DNA of 64,000 bases from Branchiostoma floridae (Eukaryota > Chordata > Leptocardii > Amphioxiformes > Branchiostomatidae). The stretch is from positions 9,734,779-9,798,778 of the forward strand of contig NC_049983.1 in assembly GCF_000003815.2 (NCBI RefSeq). Direction: 5' to 3'. The notes below the pieces were generated by a model that saw only the letters and a program-made list of their open reading frames with translations, was not told the origin of the DNA and ran no database searches. A program made the translations under genes and the position numbers. Shown here in pieces: positions 23,301 to 35,289 of this stretch. Each line of letters opens with the position of its first letter. The first letter of the stretch is position 1.

Positions 23301-26226
23301 TCTCATCCTTCATGGCTGGCTACATACAGACCAACAGGCATGGGCCAAATACATAGAGATGTTAACAGTCATTCCTTGACTACAGAGGGTCTGTATGCTC
23401 TTTTCCGTAAAGCACCTTGTTCACATAATTCATAGCAAGGCAAGCAAATTTTTTAGCAATTGCCTTACTTGATGTTGGCATAATACTTTGGGGGATCTTC
23501 TGAATTTAGCATAAAGCATTGTGGGGGACCCCCATATAGCAGATCGTCACTACAGAATAACAAAGTTCTGTGTACAGAGCAAGTTTTTTTTTAACTTAGC
23601 CAACATTTCCATGACCATCTGCAACCTTCCAAAGAGAAGCAATGACTAGTTCCACTATGCACTATATGGAATTATAGAAACTGACTGTAAATAACATTAT
23701 CTAGGTTCAAGTTTGGAAAATCATACCAGCTTTAATTTTTGCTCTTGTTCTGCTTTTTCTTTCTTCTTCTTATGTAGATGCCTTCTATATGCCTGTAACA
23801 GTGTAAGTGAGAATAGAACATACATGAATACAAGTATTGGGAGAATGATACACATTGTAATAATTCAGACTTTGGATTAAACTGATGTCCACTATGTTGA
23901 ATTGAAAGGACATACAATGTACTTAGTCTAATAGGAAGAAAAAAAAAGTTCCATGCGCCTATCTCACTAGGACTTTAATGACTAGGTGTGACATTTTCTA
24001 ATCACCTTGATAGATTTTATTCATTGTTTCCATATAATTAGAAGATTGTTTTGTATGACTCCACTTTTTATGAATCAATATGTGTGGCCAAGTGGCTAGG
24101 CTAGGGCAGCCATTGCGGAGGTGAGATCAACAAGTCACATGTTCAAATTCTGGCATTCCTAGCTAAATACAGAATACAACACGGTGTATTCCGATCACCC
24201 GGGGTACCAGCCCGACCGTGGTTCGGATAGCCCGACGGCCGAAGGTCATACCCACCTGAGAAAACCCATTATGATGCGAAATGCGCCAGAAGTTGAACAA
24301 ATTTGGTGCCCTCGAACAAAAAGTGTTGCAATAGTAATGTTCCAACGTCCAAATCAGGTATTCGAACTTTCGATGGCGCCGCACTCGTCCCGCTCGAAAC
24401 AGTTCAATTTATTCGAATTGAGCCCGTGTGATACGACTTAGAGCCGGTCTGATACGGAAGTTATCACCCGGTCCGGAACACCCATATCGAACGTTTTCGC
24501 GCCACAGGTATGACATAAATACTGTTACTGTACAGCGTCTACACTCCACCCAGGTGTAAAATTGGTAACTGACTTCAGTTGGGAAGGTAAAAGGCAGTGA
24601 AAGGAGACAATTGGGCTCCAACTTCTCATAAATATACAATACCCAAGATGGATAACAACTTACGGGTACTGCAGCTACAGCTTTAAAAAGGCTATGGGTC
24701 TACATTTCTATACATCTGAGGAACTACAGGACTACTTTTAATCATCTGAAGACCTACAATCACACTTAAACACACTTACTTGTCTAACATTTGAAAACTG
24801 GGCAGCTAACTTCCTCTGAGCTGGAACTGTTGGAGCAAAACCTTCCTCTGCTGGAATAAAACCTGTGGACTAGAGGGGAGGGAGGGGAAGGAAGGACAGC
24901 ATTATCTCTGGATCCAGACCCTTTTCTAAGTTATAATGTCAAATAACAACACAACTGTACCTATACTTGTACCTATGTAACAATATATCTTTACATTTTT
25001 ACAAGTCACTGTACGACTTTGCATTGCTACAGCAGTGCCGAAATAAGAACAAAGAACCTTTGTTCAAATGTCACCTTCCAATGTCAAACTATATATCAAC
25101 ATGTACAATGTAATGTCACACGTAAACAGTACTAATAACCACATAACCTTATGTACTGTTCCCTTTACTTTGAATGAATAATGATTATTGTTGATCATGT
25201 ATTGCACATTTCATAATCCTGTACATGTACATACTGGAGAAACCAGAACAGTCTGTTTATCCTTGAAGGTGGTCACGTCGATGTCAGCCACGACTACAGA
25301 AGGACACTTCTCTGCCTCACGTCTGTAGCAAAAAAATAAAGCACAGATTACTTGATCTTGTCAGCAATGATTCAGGTCATCAGAGATTGCAGACTTTATC
25401 CCCTAGTTCAAACGGTCCAACAGAGGAAAATAGCAGTATGGCAAATCTGTATTGTATACAGTGTAAAATTTAATGCATAAATGTTTGTGTTGTTTTTATG
25501 TTCATGTTTTTTGTTCTGACTTCTAATAAATTAAAGACAAGTGGACAGAGAGACAGGTGGACAGAGAGACAGGTGGACAGAGAGACAGGACTGGTGGACA
25601 GAGGGACAGGTGGACTGAGAGACAGGTGGACAGAGAGACAGGTGGACTGAGAGACAGGTGGACAGAGAGACAGGTGGACAGAGAGACAGGTGGACAGAGA
25701 GACAGGTGGACAGAGAGACAGGTGGACTGAGAGACAGGTGGACTAGGAGACAGGTGGACAGAGAGACAGGTGGACTGAGAGACAGGTGGACAGAGAGACA
25801 GGTGGACTGAGAGACAGGTGGACTGACATTGTCAAAAATGAAAGACAGCCTGGCAGACAGACAGACTGGTACTGGTAACCAGACAGACAGGTATAGGCAG
25901 ACAGAATTATGTGAAACTTTCTAAGGTCTAAGTAAATACGGACAGAAGAAAATGGGTTTGGACTTGATATGACTTTCAACACATAGGAAAATCAGGCTTA
26001 TTCATCATCACGACGCGAAATAATGGAGACGCCCGAAGACAACAGTGTGGCAAACATAATGTATGTATATAATTTATAAATATGAGACCCACCGAACTCT
26101 TTGAAGATATTCCAGCGGATTTGACGCTGGTATGTCTGGATCATATTCTTCCAGGATCTCCACGTCAGGATCTTCCAGTAAAAACGCTGGCATCTGTAAG
26201 TCTCCCAATTCCTCCCTTTCATCCAT
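20387..26226 (-). CDS. gemin2: Gemin2 (SMN-complex component), complete ten-exon gene
   Basis: Exons on the minus strand: 26226-26093, 25322-25235, 24869-24780, 23792-23727, 23319-23188, 22521-22477, 22214-22146, 21523-21413, 20653-20595, 20420-20387. All phases fit and sum to 828 nt (275 residues plus stop); human Gemin2 has 280. Recognisable family segments: EEYDPDIPASNPLEYLQRVR, CPSVVVADIDVTTFKDKQ, AQFSNVRQ, DESGWKQLCLG, PPSLHILITMDQ, AQWLYALMVCLEKPL, LNLLICLVSRYFDQGDLADT. Known role: Gemin2 binds SMN and holds the Sm ring (SmD1/D2/F/E/G) during snRNP assembly in the cytoplasm and Gems. The ATG at 26226 gives MDEREELGDL. The short stretch between KK (exon 5) and EGRPPSL (exon 6) is shorter than in human, and the intron there contains the assembly gap, so a tiny exon could be missing. 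Exon 5 has a Glu/Gly-rich insertion. Confidence 0.95.
21040..21350 (+). mobile_element. tRNA-derived SINE in a gemin2 intron
   Basis: The head contains a B-box-like GGGTTTGAATCC about 50 bases after an A-box-like TGGCAAAACAGCAAGG. The body (CTTCACTTCACTCAGGTGGACATGAATACCTAGC, split here only by reading) recurs in part at 28125-28275 with the shared end CCTTCCCAGTGTRAGTG. It is not a functional tRNA: no acceptor stem closes. Confidence 0.6.
22732..23020. repeat. Inverted repeat around the 100-base assembly gap
   Basis: 22732-22792 (ATGCCAAAAAGCAATTACTC...) is the near-perfect inverse of 22958-23020. The N-run 22793-22892 lies between the arms, just after the left one. A short direct ACATTACAAGTA occurs outside both arms (22685, 23021), possibly a target duplication. 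Part of the arm motif (GGATATGATTTTGGAAACGG) recurs at 57849. Confidence 0.7.
24085..24160 (+). repeat. tRNA-like (SINE head or tRNA pseudogene) fragment
   Basis: GTGGCCAAGTGGCTAGGC resembles a type-II tRNA A-box region and ACATGTTCAAATTCTGG a decayed B-box. Stems do not close well, so it is taken as a relic in a gemin2 intron. Confidence 0.35.
25541..25827 (+). repeat. 16-bp minisatellite in gemin2 intron 1
   Basis: About 18 copies of GTGGACAGAGAGACAG, with a GTGGACTGAGAGACAG variant scattered among them. It creates spurious open frames of Ser/Leu/Pro repeats on the minus strand. Confidence 0.95.
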
Positions 26227-27158
26227 GGCTGTTAATAGTAATTTCGACTGTACACTACTGTTTACGTCTTGGACACGTTGTGGGGAGGGGGGCACATAAA
26301 TATAAGTCTATAAACGCAGAAGTCCGATAGCCAATAACCAAACACGTACTGCAAAATGAGCCTAAGATACGGTTCTGACTCAGAGTAATACACCTTTGTC
26401 TGTACCTGCGCAGTTTCAGGAGAATTCAGCTAAAACTCCACACGTACACAAAAGTTTTAGCCAACGGCAGCCATGACAGTTTTGTTTTCTCGCCACCTCT
26501 CGTTCCAAACTCTCGCGAGACAGTATTTGCAGTGATGCCGTCTGACTCTGAGCATATATTTGTCAAAGTTCATGATTATCGGCTGAGCGTTAAATCTATA
26601 TTTTCTCCGTATAAAGTTACACTTGTTGGGTTACATCTTTGGAAAGTGTTTAGTTAGACCAAGGTATCACATACGTTAACTTATAGCCCAAACACGGTTC
26701 GAAACGACTTGGTGACCAAGGACAGTAACAGTTAACGTTACCCGTTAGGTGTAACGTTATCATTACCCTTTACCTTATCATTGCCGTTTCCCTTAGCCAA
26801 GACGATTATGTTTTAAGTGCCGTTTATTACCTCCATGAGAAATGGGGGCATTGTTTTTGGTATGCGTGCGCTTTAAGTGGTGAGAGTTTGGGCCACCTAC
26901 ATTTAGTCACTATTTTTGGAACGACAGGAAGTGATTTTGAGATTGTAAAGAAGATACTCTCTGGGGTTGACAGATCATCCGGTAATGTTTGGCATAGCAT
27001 ATAGGATTACTCCTAATATTCCTAGTTAAAAGTATAAGCCTATTTTTAGGTGACTCATACCATATGATTATACGATTATTCCAGCTCTTTACCCTTTTGA
27101 AAGTCAATGTTTTCCACGTGGATAGCTTTATCCTGCGATGATCGTGCCCTGCGTTAGA
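26227..27158. other. Intergenic region between gemin2 and the receptor cluster
   Basis: Should hold the gemin2 promoter (26230-26530), which has no obvious TATA box. 26826-26909 begins TTACCTCCATGAGAAATGGGG, like the 5' end of the element at 15694-17157, and may be a fragment of that family. No coding sequence seen. Confidence 0.5.
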
Positions 27159-28542
27159 ATGGCCAGTATGAGGATCTTTCTTGGCTTTTTACTCCTTACA
27201 ACACTATTGATATTAATACCAGGTATGTACTTACATGTTAAGACCACAGAGATCACTCTTGTGTTCTAATTGATTGGCTGTACGAAGATTTGAGGGCGCT
27301 ACTAATTAGGAGCTACACGTCGTTGTTACGTGTGGGTGGTTGTCAGTGTGTTGATTTCCCTGGTATGTTATCCCTATAGTTAAGACATTGTGAGGCAATT
27401 GTGGGCAGACGAGTTATTTTTGTAGTTAAAATGGTGTACTTATTGAGTTTTAGGATAGCACAAATTGACTTTTTGTTTTGTCTTGAACACGTAAACTTTG
27501 TATACAAACCATTTACGTAGAGGAGGGTTTCAGAATCACAGGCAACACTGTTTCGTTTTTCTGTGTGTTTATTTTATGCAACATAAACGAATTTTCCTGG
27601 TGGGTTTCAGCACGAAAGCCACAACATTTGACCACCACGAAAATGTCAACATTTACAGTAGCTGATACTGTAAATTCCCTTAAATTCACGGGGACTTAAT
27701 TTGGCAATAGCAGGGGAAATGAGGTGTTCGAGATGGTATCAAGTTCACTGTGAGAAACATAAACTTGTACAGAGTCGAATGGAACAAATCACAGCGCGGG
27801 CGGAAATGTAAACAACGCAAGCATCAGATTGTACTAGGAAAACTTCAGGAAAGCTCTAAGTACTTAACGTTCCTTTAATAGGGGTTTGTATACCATACCA
27901 GGGGGTTACACGAGAGGTCAAAGGAAGTTTGGTTTCTATTGTTATCTATTGTGATTTATGATTTTGACGATGACCTCACGTGTTCGCCAGTACAGGTGCC
28001 TAAGGCTAGTGTTTTGTGCGCCAAGGCAGTTATTTTTTTAACTTTGCCACATTTAGAGCTAAAGAGGGAAAAGATAAAGACGAAAGGCTACGGAAATACA
28101 GAAACAAATTTACACCAATTCCTTAGTTTAACTCAGGCGTAAATGAATACCTAACTTCGGCGTGGGCCGTCGCTTGGATAGGACGTTAAATTGGAGGTCT
28201 CGTCTTAGATAGAGGAGAGCCACATGTCGAACCCATTACACTTAGCGAAAAGAGTAGGGGGTCCTTCCCAGTGTAAGTGTGTCACATAAATGTCCGGATG
28301 ATATGTAGCTTAATTGTACTGTATAGTTCTCAAGCTCGATGTGTTACGCTACAGTATAAGCGGGCGTATACCGGTTATGCAATACAAACAACGATTGCAT
28401 TTTTAGAGTCTGTCGGCCAAGATACGGCTGTGGCCTTGAAAGCGTCCCTGTTGGCTATGACAAAAGTTTGCGGCCGGTCAAGTCAGCGTCTACACCAGTG
28501 AATGTGGACTTCGACGTCTCCCTCAAACCGATCATTGAATTG
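27159..28542 (+). pseudogene. 5' fragment of a nicotinic receptor-like gene (exons 1-2 only)
   Basis: Exon 1 (27159-27222) is intact and gives the signal peptide MASMRIFLGFLLLTTLLILI with a GTATGT donor. Exon 2 (28407-28542) is 136 nt against 140 nt in the other copies: a CAAC is missing where they read GTTGGCCAACTATGAC, which shifts the frame. Also SVGQDTAV replaces SIAQDAAV. No exon 3 follows before the next exon 1 at 28860, so this is a truncated tandem copy. Confidence 0.88.
28125..28275 (+). mobile_element. 3' part of the tRNA-derived SINE family
   Basis: AACTCAGGCGTAAATGAATACCTAACTTCGG through CCTTCCCAGTGTAAGTGTG (read in pieces) matches the body of the element at 21040-21350. The tRNA-like head is missing. 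Confidence 0.55.
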
Positions 28543-28859
28543 GTGAGAGAGCTCTGGAGACAAAGAATAAATAATGAAGGTTTGGGCCCCTAGCGCCTTT
28601 TTTGGAGGTGCAGAAACCTATATTGTAGAGAGAACAAAAACATTACACATTGAGGTCGGGGTCCACGGATTATCGTAATGTTACCATTATGTAATATAGA
28701 CAAATTGACCAATGATCACACAGAATTACCCTCATGATCAGAGATAAAAATGATAAGCATAAGCCAATTTTCATGTGACTCACGTCGTATGTTTAGTCGA
28801 GGGCATTACTCGTTTCCACGCGGATAGCTCTAATCGTGTGATTTTACTTCTACGTTAGG

Positions 28860-31800
28860 ATGCCAAATATGAGGATCTCTCTAGGCTTTTTACTTCTTAT
28901 AACACTACAGACATTGATGCCAGGTATGTACATATGAATTAAGACCAGTTCATTTGCTGTATGACGAATCGAATCGAGGGGGCTGAAATGTTGTTAATAT
29001 TAGGTGTGAGTGGTTGTCAGTGTTGATTCCCCTCGTATGTTGCCCCTAGCTAAGATACGGTGAGACAATTGTTGGCAGACTAGACCTTTATGTGTATAGT
29101 TAAACATGTGTACGTATTGAGTTCACTATAGAATACCGGGACTTGTCTTTTATTCTTGTCTTGGTCATATTAACCTTATTTGTCAATGAGGCAGCGTTTT
29201 AATGGTATCAGTACTACTGTAGTTGCATTCAAACTCATTTGTTTCCGGAGGACTTCCTGGTGAGCTTTCCCTCACATGATTCATATCATGATCATGTTTA
29301 CGATAAATGTACATAATCATAGGGCATCCTGGTTTGTATTTTAGTGAGTTTGTTTCATGCAATATACAAGCATATTCGTGGTGGTTTTACGTTTGCGACC
29401 AAACGGTCATCGCGGGAAAACAATGGACATTAAACCACCGCTATAATGTCAACATTTACAGTTGTAGACACTTATCTTATAGATGTTAACATACTGTAAA
29501 TTCCTTTACAATCGCAGGACCAAGGACGTTATATCCTTGGCAGGACTAAATGTTACGGTAGGAGGTGAAATAGGGTGTTCGAGATGGTATCAAATTCACT
29601 GTGAGAGACATAAAAAATGTACAGAGCCGAAGAAAACAAATCAATGCGCGGGCGCGAAAATAAACACACGGCCAGTACTAAGATTTACTATATGCCGCAC
29701 ATGGAGGTTACACGAGAAGTCAAATGAGGCGTGGTTCACTCGACAAACTAGCGATCTCTAATGCGATATCGTTTTGACGATGACCAGACATATTCGCCTG
29801 TACAGACTAGTACAGATATATAAAGCTGAACATGCATATTTGAAGTACTCTCCAAGCAGAGTTTAGGTTCTGGCTGTTTTTTGAGTCGTTTTTATCGGGC
29901 TGTCTGTTTTGTACCCTTTCTTGATGTCTCGCGGCCCACAGAGTATATTCAAAGTGTATTTTGCACTAATGCAAGTAGTTTTAACTTTGAGGCACAGATG
30001 AAAAAGATAAAGAAGAAAGGCTATGGAAACGCAGCTATATTTGATATTTCAACAGAGATTGCATATGATAAGTGTGTGTTGACTGAGTGAGCAAGTTCGT
30101 CAACCATGTCGATTTGGAGCAATGTCTATTTATCACTATCACAGTATTTTAGTTCAAAAAATTTTTTTCAGTCGAAAACTGTGTTAACTACTTTTACATG
30201 TGATAATGGTTGTCACAATGATATCACATTATTTCACTAGTACACAATCTCTGTACTCTTACTAGTGAATTAATTGGATAGAGGGGTGCTATCACATGTT
30301 TCACTGATAGACACAATCTCTTTCCTCTAACTAATGAAATAAAGTGATAGAGGAGTGCTATCACATTTTTCATTATAATGGACACAATCTTTGTACTTGT
30401 AAGAGGTTGTGTATATTAGTGAAATATGATAGCACCCCTCTATCACAGTATTTTTCCAGTAAAAGTAAAAAAATGTGTCTATTAGTGAAAAGAATGTGAT
30501 AGCACCCCTCTATCAAACTATTTCTCTAGTAAGAGTACAAAAATGGTGTCTATTAATGAAAAAAATGTTAAAGCACCCCTCTATCACGCCATTTCACTAC
30601 TAACAGATTAAAAAACGGTTTAAATGTGTGTCTACTAGAGGAAAAAACGTAATAGCACACATGTATCACATTAATTCACAAGTATACAGACAATTATTGA
30701 AATAGTCGTTCGAAAACAAGTTATCACAACTTTTCCAACTATCACGTTTTCCATCGGCTAAATAAATGTGTTAGATAATCAAGTCTTCGATTTGTTTAAG
30801 TTTTTTTAACTAGCATCGAATGATCTACTAACTTCCTCCATCCCTTCGCTAAGAGAACCTCGAATGGTTGACCTTAAGTCTTGCAAGTTTGGACATTGTT
30901 TTGATAATATTGTTGAACTACTGTACCTTTTCTGTATATATTTTTCTCTGTTTGTGATTTGTTTATTCAGCGGGTATCTCACTGAGGGAGTGGTACATTG
31001 GCGATTTGACAGACAACAGAGTTCCACGAACCCATACCTTCGACAAATGATTTTAACCATTACATCTGAATATGTTTATCATTATTATCATTATTTTCAG
31101 AGTCCATCGCCCAAGATGCGGCTGTGGCCTTGAAGGCGTCCCTGTTGGCCAACTATGACAAAAGTTTGCGGCCGGTTAAGTCAGTGTCTACACATGTGAA
31201 TGTGGACTTCGACGTCTCCATCAGACAGATTATTGAGTTGGTGAGAAAATTTCATTGATATTTCAACAGAAGCTCAATTATCAATGTGGGCTGCATCTTC
31301 ATATTTTCCCGTGATAAATGGTTAACATGTTACATCAATGGTTAAATAAATGTTTACGATAATAGGGCACAATTACTAGCTATAGGTGATTTCCATTGTA
31401 TTACAATGCTCATATGTTGACTAGTACTATGGCGCTGTAGTTCGAGCTATCGAAATCGTATGCAAGATTAGACCGTTTTCATAGGGTTGTTGATAAAACA
31501 AGTTTACTATCTTCGCCAAGAAGATTTTAATGTTTTCAGTTGTGCCACGATAGAACACGAATTCGAAGCTTTGTTAAATCTACAATAGGACTATCATAGC
31601 ATCCACAATTTCTAAGGTCGCATAAACGGGCACTCATCAAAATAACCATTGTTAATTTGACAAAGATATGTGTTCGTGGAACTCTAGTTGCAAATGCATG
31701 ATTTAGAGCACAAGTACATGTAACAAAGATATAAGAAGGATAGATACAATGATGGTATAAGAGCTTTGCGCTACATTCTATATTTATTTGTCCTTTTCAG

Positions 31801-34800
31801 TCGGAAAAAGATCAGATATTCCGAGTCAACTTATGGCTTCGTGTGGTAAGTATTACTGACAGCTCATCATATAATGACTTTCCTCCTTTAATTAAGACTA
31901 TATCATTGCAGCAGTGAGTATTTGTTAATAATTAATTGCACCGATATTCATACTTGATCATTTAGTAGATTTATTTAGCCCTGAATAGTATTTTAGAACA
32001 GAAGCGTGATAGTAGGAAGAGTTGTGACAACTTTTTTTAACGGTTATTTCAATAATTGTCTATATACTAGTGGGTTAATGTAATAGATGGGTGCTATCTC
32101 GTTTTTTCTCTAGTAGACACAAACTTTGACCATTTTTAAAAATATTTTACTAGAAAAATAATGTGATAAAGGGGTGCTATCATATTCTGCTGTCACTGAT
32201 TAGTAATACGCAATTTTAATTCTCTTATTAGTGAAATAATGTGATAGAGGGGTGCTATCACATTCTTTCACTAGATTATATCACATTATTACACCGAGAG
32301 CGAATTTACTCAAGGCGATTTTGGGAAAGGGAAGAATCCGAGGGAACTCCGAACATGCGTGCATTTTTTCTGCGAAATAAGTTACTTGCACTAAGTCCTT
32401 GCCAAACAAACACTGTTATAATTATTTTTATTATCATGACTATCATCATTATAATGTATATACAGTACTGGAATGATGAATACCTGACGTGGAACGCCTC
32501 AGAACACGGCGGTGTGGACTCATTAAGCATCCATTCTTCTGACGTATGGAGGCCTGACATCTTTCTCTACAACAAGTGGGTAGAACTGAAGTTTTAAAAT
32601 GATGATGGCACTTCACACGTCTCTGCAACTGTTGCCTAATTACAACCATTGATATTCAACTACGATGCATCAAAATTTAATTTTCCATTGGTACTGCATA
32701 ATGGTTTTATTTTATATCTTATTGTTTCACCAGTTTTTTTTTTTTTTGAAAGTTCCCGAGTTCTTTTTGTTGCGTACAAAAATCCTCTATCTTTTTATTC
32801 GCCATGACAGCATAGCCGAAACGTATGGTAACATAGAAGCCATCACTGACGTCACAGTGACCAGTACAGGACGGGTGACGCACCTCCAGCCCACCATCTT
32901 CACCAGCGCATGCCCAGTGGACATTACTAGGTTTCCTTTCGACAAACAGGTAGCTGCAGATTTCATTTTATTGGAGATTATTGCTATTATTTGTTCTTTT
33001 GGAAATGACGTGTGTACTTGGAAGGGAAACATTATTTTTGCTCAGTTTCTTTTCCAAACTCGGTTCAATGGCTTGCACCAGACGGCTGTCACCATGGTTA
33101 CTGATAAAGTAGCAGACACCCTGTGGTATTTGATTACACTGTATAGCAAGTGGCAGGACAGAGCTAGAGGGGCACCATGTATATCAATGTGTTAGAATAA
33201 AAACAAATAGAGCAGTGGTTTGATAGGCTAGACCATACATGTGTCTTGTGAACGTAAACATAATATCATGTTTCCAAATACTACATTTCTAGTGAAACTT
33301 GTATTATGGCCTTTGAATAATCAAAGTTGTAGATATTTTTCTTTCTTATTCTTACTGACCTTTCCAGCGGGAGACACTTTACCGTTTGTTTTCTAGCTCA
33401 AAAATAGGCACCATTGATATTTTTCGCAGGAATGCATTCTTGATTTCGCGTCTTGGATCTACACTGGAGACAAAGTGAACATGTCCCAAGTGAATCCCGA
33501 GGCAGGCCGCAGTACCTTCACTCCAAATGTGGAATGGATTCTGAATGGAGCGCCTATGAGTAGAAAGGTAACAGACAGGAACAAATTATTTGATAATATG
33601 ACAAGAAAGCTTCTTGCGTACTCATGGCAACATGGGCCAAATGCATTACGTCAGATACTATGGGAGTAAGCAGAAGTAAACAATATGTCTCATCAGGTTG
33701 GTAAAATACTGAATGATACAGTCCTCTACTTAAGTACTTTTGGTACCGCATTGTAGAGACTCCCATTAACTGTGTTATATGTATTAAATATTTAAAATTT
33801 TCGACAGCATTTGTATCAAGCAGCGACATCAATGCTGCAGTGCAATTTGAACCAGCTACAATTGACCCGAGAAAAAGTCGGTAAAGGTTAAATAAAATGG
33901 TTGTGTTCAAAGAATCTTGTAATGGGATATTAAACGAATTTACAGAGGTTTTTTTTTCATTTCAACGCTGTTGGATGCATGTGTTCAAAGGTGGAAATCC
34001 ATCCCTGCTGCCCCCACCCCTTTGTCAGTATCATTATTACCCTACAACTGGAACGTCGGTCCTTCTTCTACATGTTCAACATGGTGCTGCCCTGCGCCAT
34101 CCTGATGATTCTGAACGTGTTCGGCTTCTACATCCCCCCTGACAGCGGGGAGCGACTGGGCTTCTTCATGACCATACTGCTGGCTCTCGTCGTCTTTCTT
34201 CAAGTTTTGTCGGGGTCCTTGCCAAAAACGTCAACGACTACTCCACAGCTGGGTAAGCCTTCTTTCATATGGCGTTTGGCTGTTCTGTTGTTCACCTTGT
34301 AGTGCCTGGTGGCACATGAGGCTATTATAGTAAGGTTATTAACCAAATTCGAACTCACTTTCAACGTGTCGTCGGTGTCTATAAGACACCATCATCACAG
34401 TTAGAATGGCTGCATTTGATTCTCGCTGCTACTTATAATCGATGTAGGTGGCGCTGCAGCAGCAAGAATGCCGTCCCAAACGGGACTCAGTTTATATTCC
34501 CCCTCATGCCCTTCCCAGGATTTGAACAAGGGTTCGGTCCAAGGATCGGAACCAGGAGCTCAACTGTGAGGCTGAAGTTGAGCTACAGGGACATTCGTAT
34601 TTTGTGTAAGGGGGGCAACGGAAACAGCACAATCCACCCTTATTTGAGTTGCAGTCCGGTCCTCTGATCACTTCCCAGCAGAATATTCTGTCTTCAAATA
34701 GAATGGACTAGAATAGCACGGATTCCAGGCTACAGCAAAAAATAGAATTGTTGGCTGAATATGTTGATGTTCAGAAGCTAAGCATTTTTTTATCCTCCTT

Positions 34801-35250
34801 CCAGGCCTGTTCTTCGCCGCCACCATCGCGCTGGTTGGCTTCTCGTGCCTGGCCTCCATCGTGGTGATCCGCATGTCCTACAGCGGCCCGGCCGCCCACC
34901 CTCTGCCCCGCTGGCTCCGTCTGCTCCTGCTGCGCTACCTGGCTCGCCTCTTTTGCATGGACACCATCGCGGAGGAGAAGCACGTAGATGAGGGGAAAGA
35001 GGGCGTCTACAATCCTTTCGATCAAGAAAATCAGACCGACCTGCAGGGGAATACGCCGAATCTCGCGCTCGACCTGTCTGTACACGAGATCCTACGCTAC
35101 AGCCGGGAATATTCGGCCGGAGCACGGGAGAAGAAAGAGGAAGAGGCAGACCAGGATGAATGGAAGATGGCGGCTCTTGTGTTGGACCGGGCTTTGATGA
35201 TTTTAGTCGGCCTCGCATCCATTGTTGCTTGTGTTATACTGCTCCGTTAA
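28860..35250 (+). CDS. Nicotinic acetylcholine receptor alpha-type subunit, copy A
   Basis: Eight exons in phase: 28860-28923, 31101-31240, 31801-31845, 32466-32575, 32811-32949, 33430-33567, 33991-34252, 34805-35250; 447 residues, no break. Order: signal peptide (MPNMRISLGFLLLITLQTLM), ligand-binding domain, four TM helices. Visible landmarks: WNDEYLTWNASEHGG (with an N-glycosylation site), loop A RPDIFLYNN, the Cys-loop C-PVDITRFPFDKQE-C with exactly 13 residues between, WIYTG in loop B, and loop C vicinal cysteines HPCCPHPF. M2 follows GERLGFFMTILLALVVFLQV: Glu at -1', Thr 6' and Leu 9' are kept and no -2' proline is inserted, so a cation pore is expected. 20' is Gly, not Glu. M4 ends WKMAALVLDRALMILVG. 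Odd: loop C Tyr is His (IHPCC; IYPCC in copy C), and the exon 7 acceptor is TTCAAAG instead of CACAG. Confidence 0.93.
30140..30690. repeat. Palindromic minisatellite array 1 (intron 1 of copy A)
   Basis: Units of about 60-80 bp contain the near-perfect palindrome TGATAGAGGGGTGCTATCA flanked by CACTAGTA / TACTCTTACTAGTGAAAT. Up to about 30400 the core reads GAGGGGTGC; after that it reads GCACCCCTC, so the array changes orientation. Confidence 0.85.
31504..31687 (+). mobile_element. Short Helentron-like element (CTTCGCC family)
   Basis: Begins TTACTATCTTCGCCAAGAAG, with a 5' hairpin (ATCTTC/GAAGAT), and ends AAGATATGTGTTCG...AACTCTAG, the same termini as the larger minus-strand element 51325-53662. 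Only a decayed 5' piece remains in the equivalent intron of copy B (about 42639-42675). The element is therefore older than the duplication. Confidence 0.6.
32080..32290 (+). repeat. Palindromic minisatellite array 2 (intron 3 of copy A)
   Basis: At least three units with GATAGATGGGTGCTATC, GATAAAGGGGTGCTATC and GATAGAGGGGTGCTATC, separated by ACTAGT-containing spacers. The corresponding intron of copy B has the same repeat at 42890-43070. Confidence 0.85.
33808..33880 (+). pseudogene. Relic exon-like segment in intron 6, copy A
   Basis: Between CGACAG and a GTAAAG donor lies a 73-nt segment whose frame FVSSSDINAAVQFEPAT resembles the copy B and C equivalents, and resembles the start of exon 7 (DIYPCCPEPYV). 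Its phase does not fit the upstream exon (phase 0), so it is probably not spliced in. Confidence 0.45.
34400..34680 (-). mobile_element. tRNA-derived SINE, minus strand, intron 7 of copy A
   Basis: On the minus strand CTGTAGCTCAACTTCAGCC looks like an A-box, followed by GAGCTCCTGGTTCCGATCC as a B-box. The same insertion sits in intron 7 of copy B (46445-46640), so it predates their duplication. Confidence 0.5.
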
Positions 35251-35289
35251 ACATATTCCGGGATTTTTTTTTCAATCTTGAGGCCATGC

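Noticed and set aside
25541-25827. CRISPR-like regular repeats
   Set aside because: 16-bp head-to-tail units without spacers in an animal intron; a minisatellite.
25743-25982. Ser/Leu/Pro-repeat open frame on the minus strand
   Set aside because: It is the 16-bp minisatellite read through; no start context, splice support or relatives.
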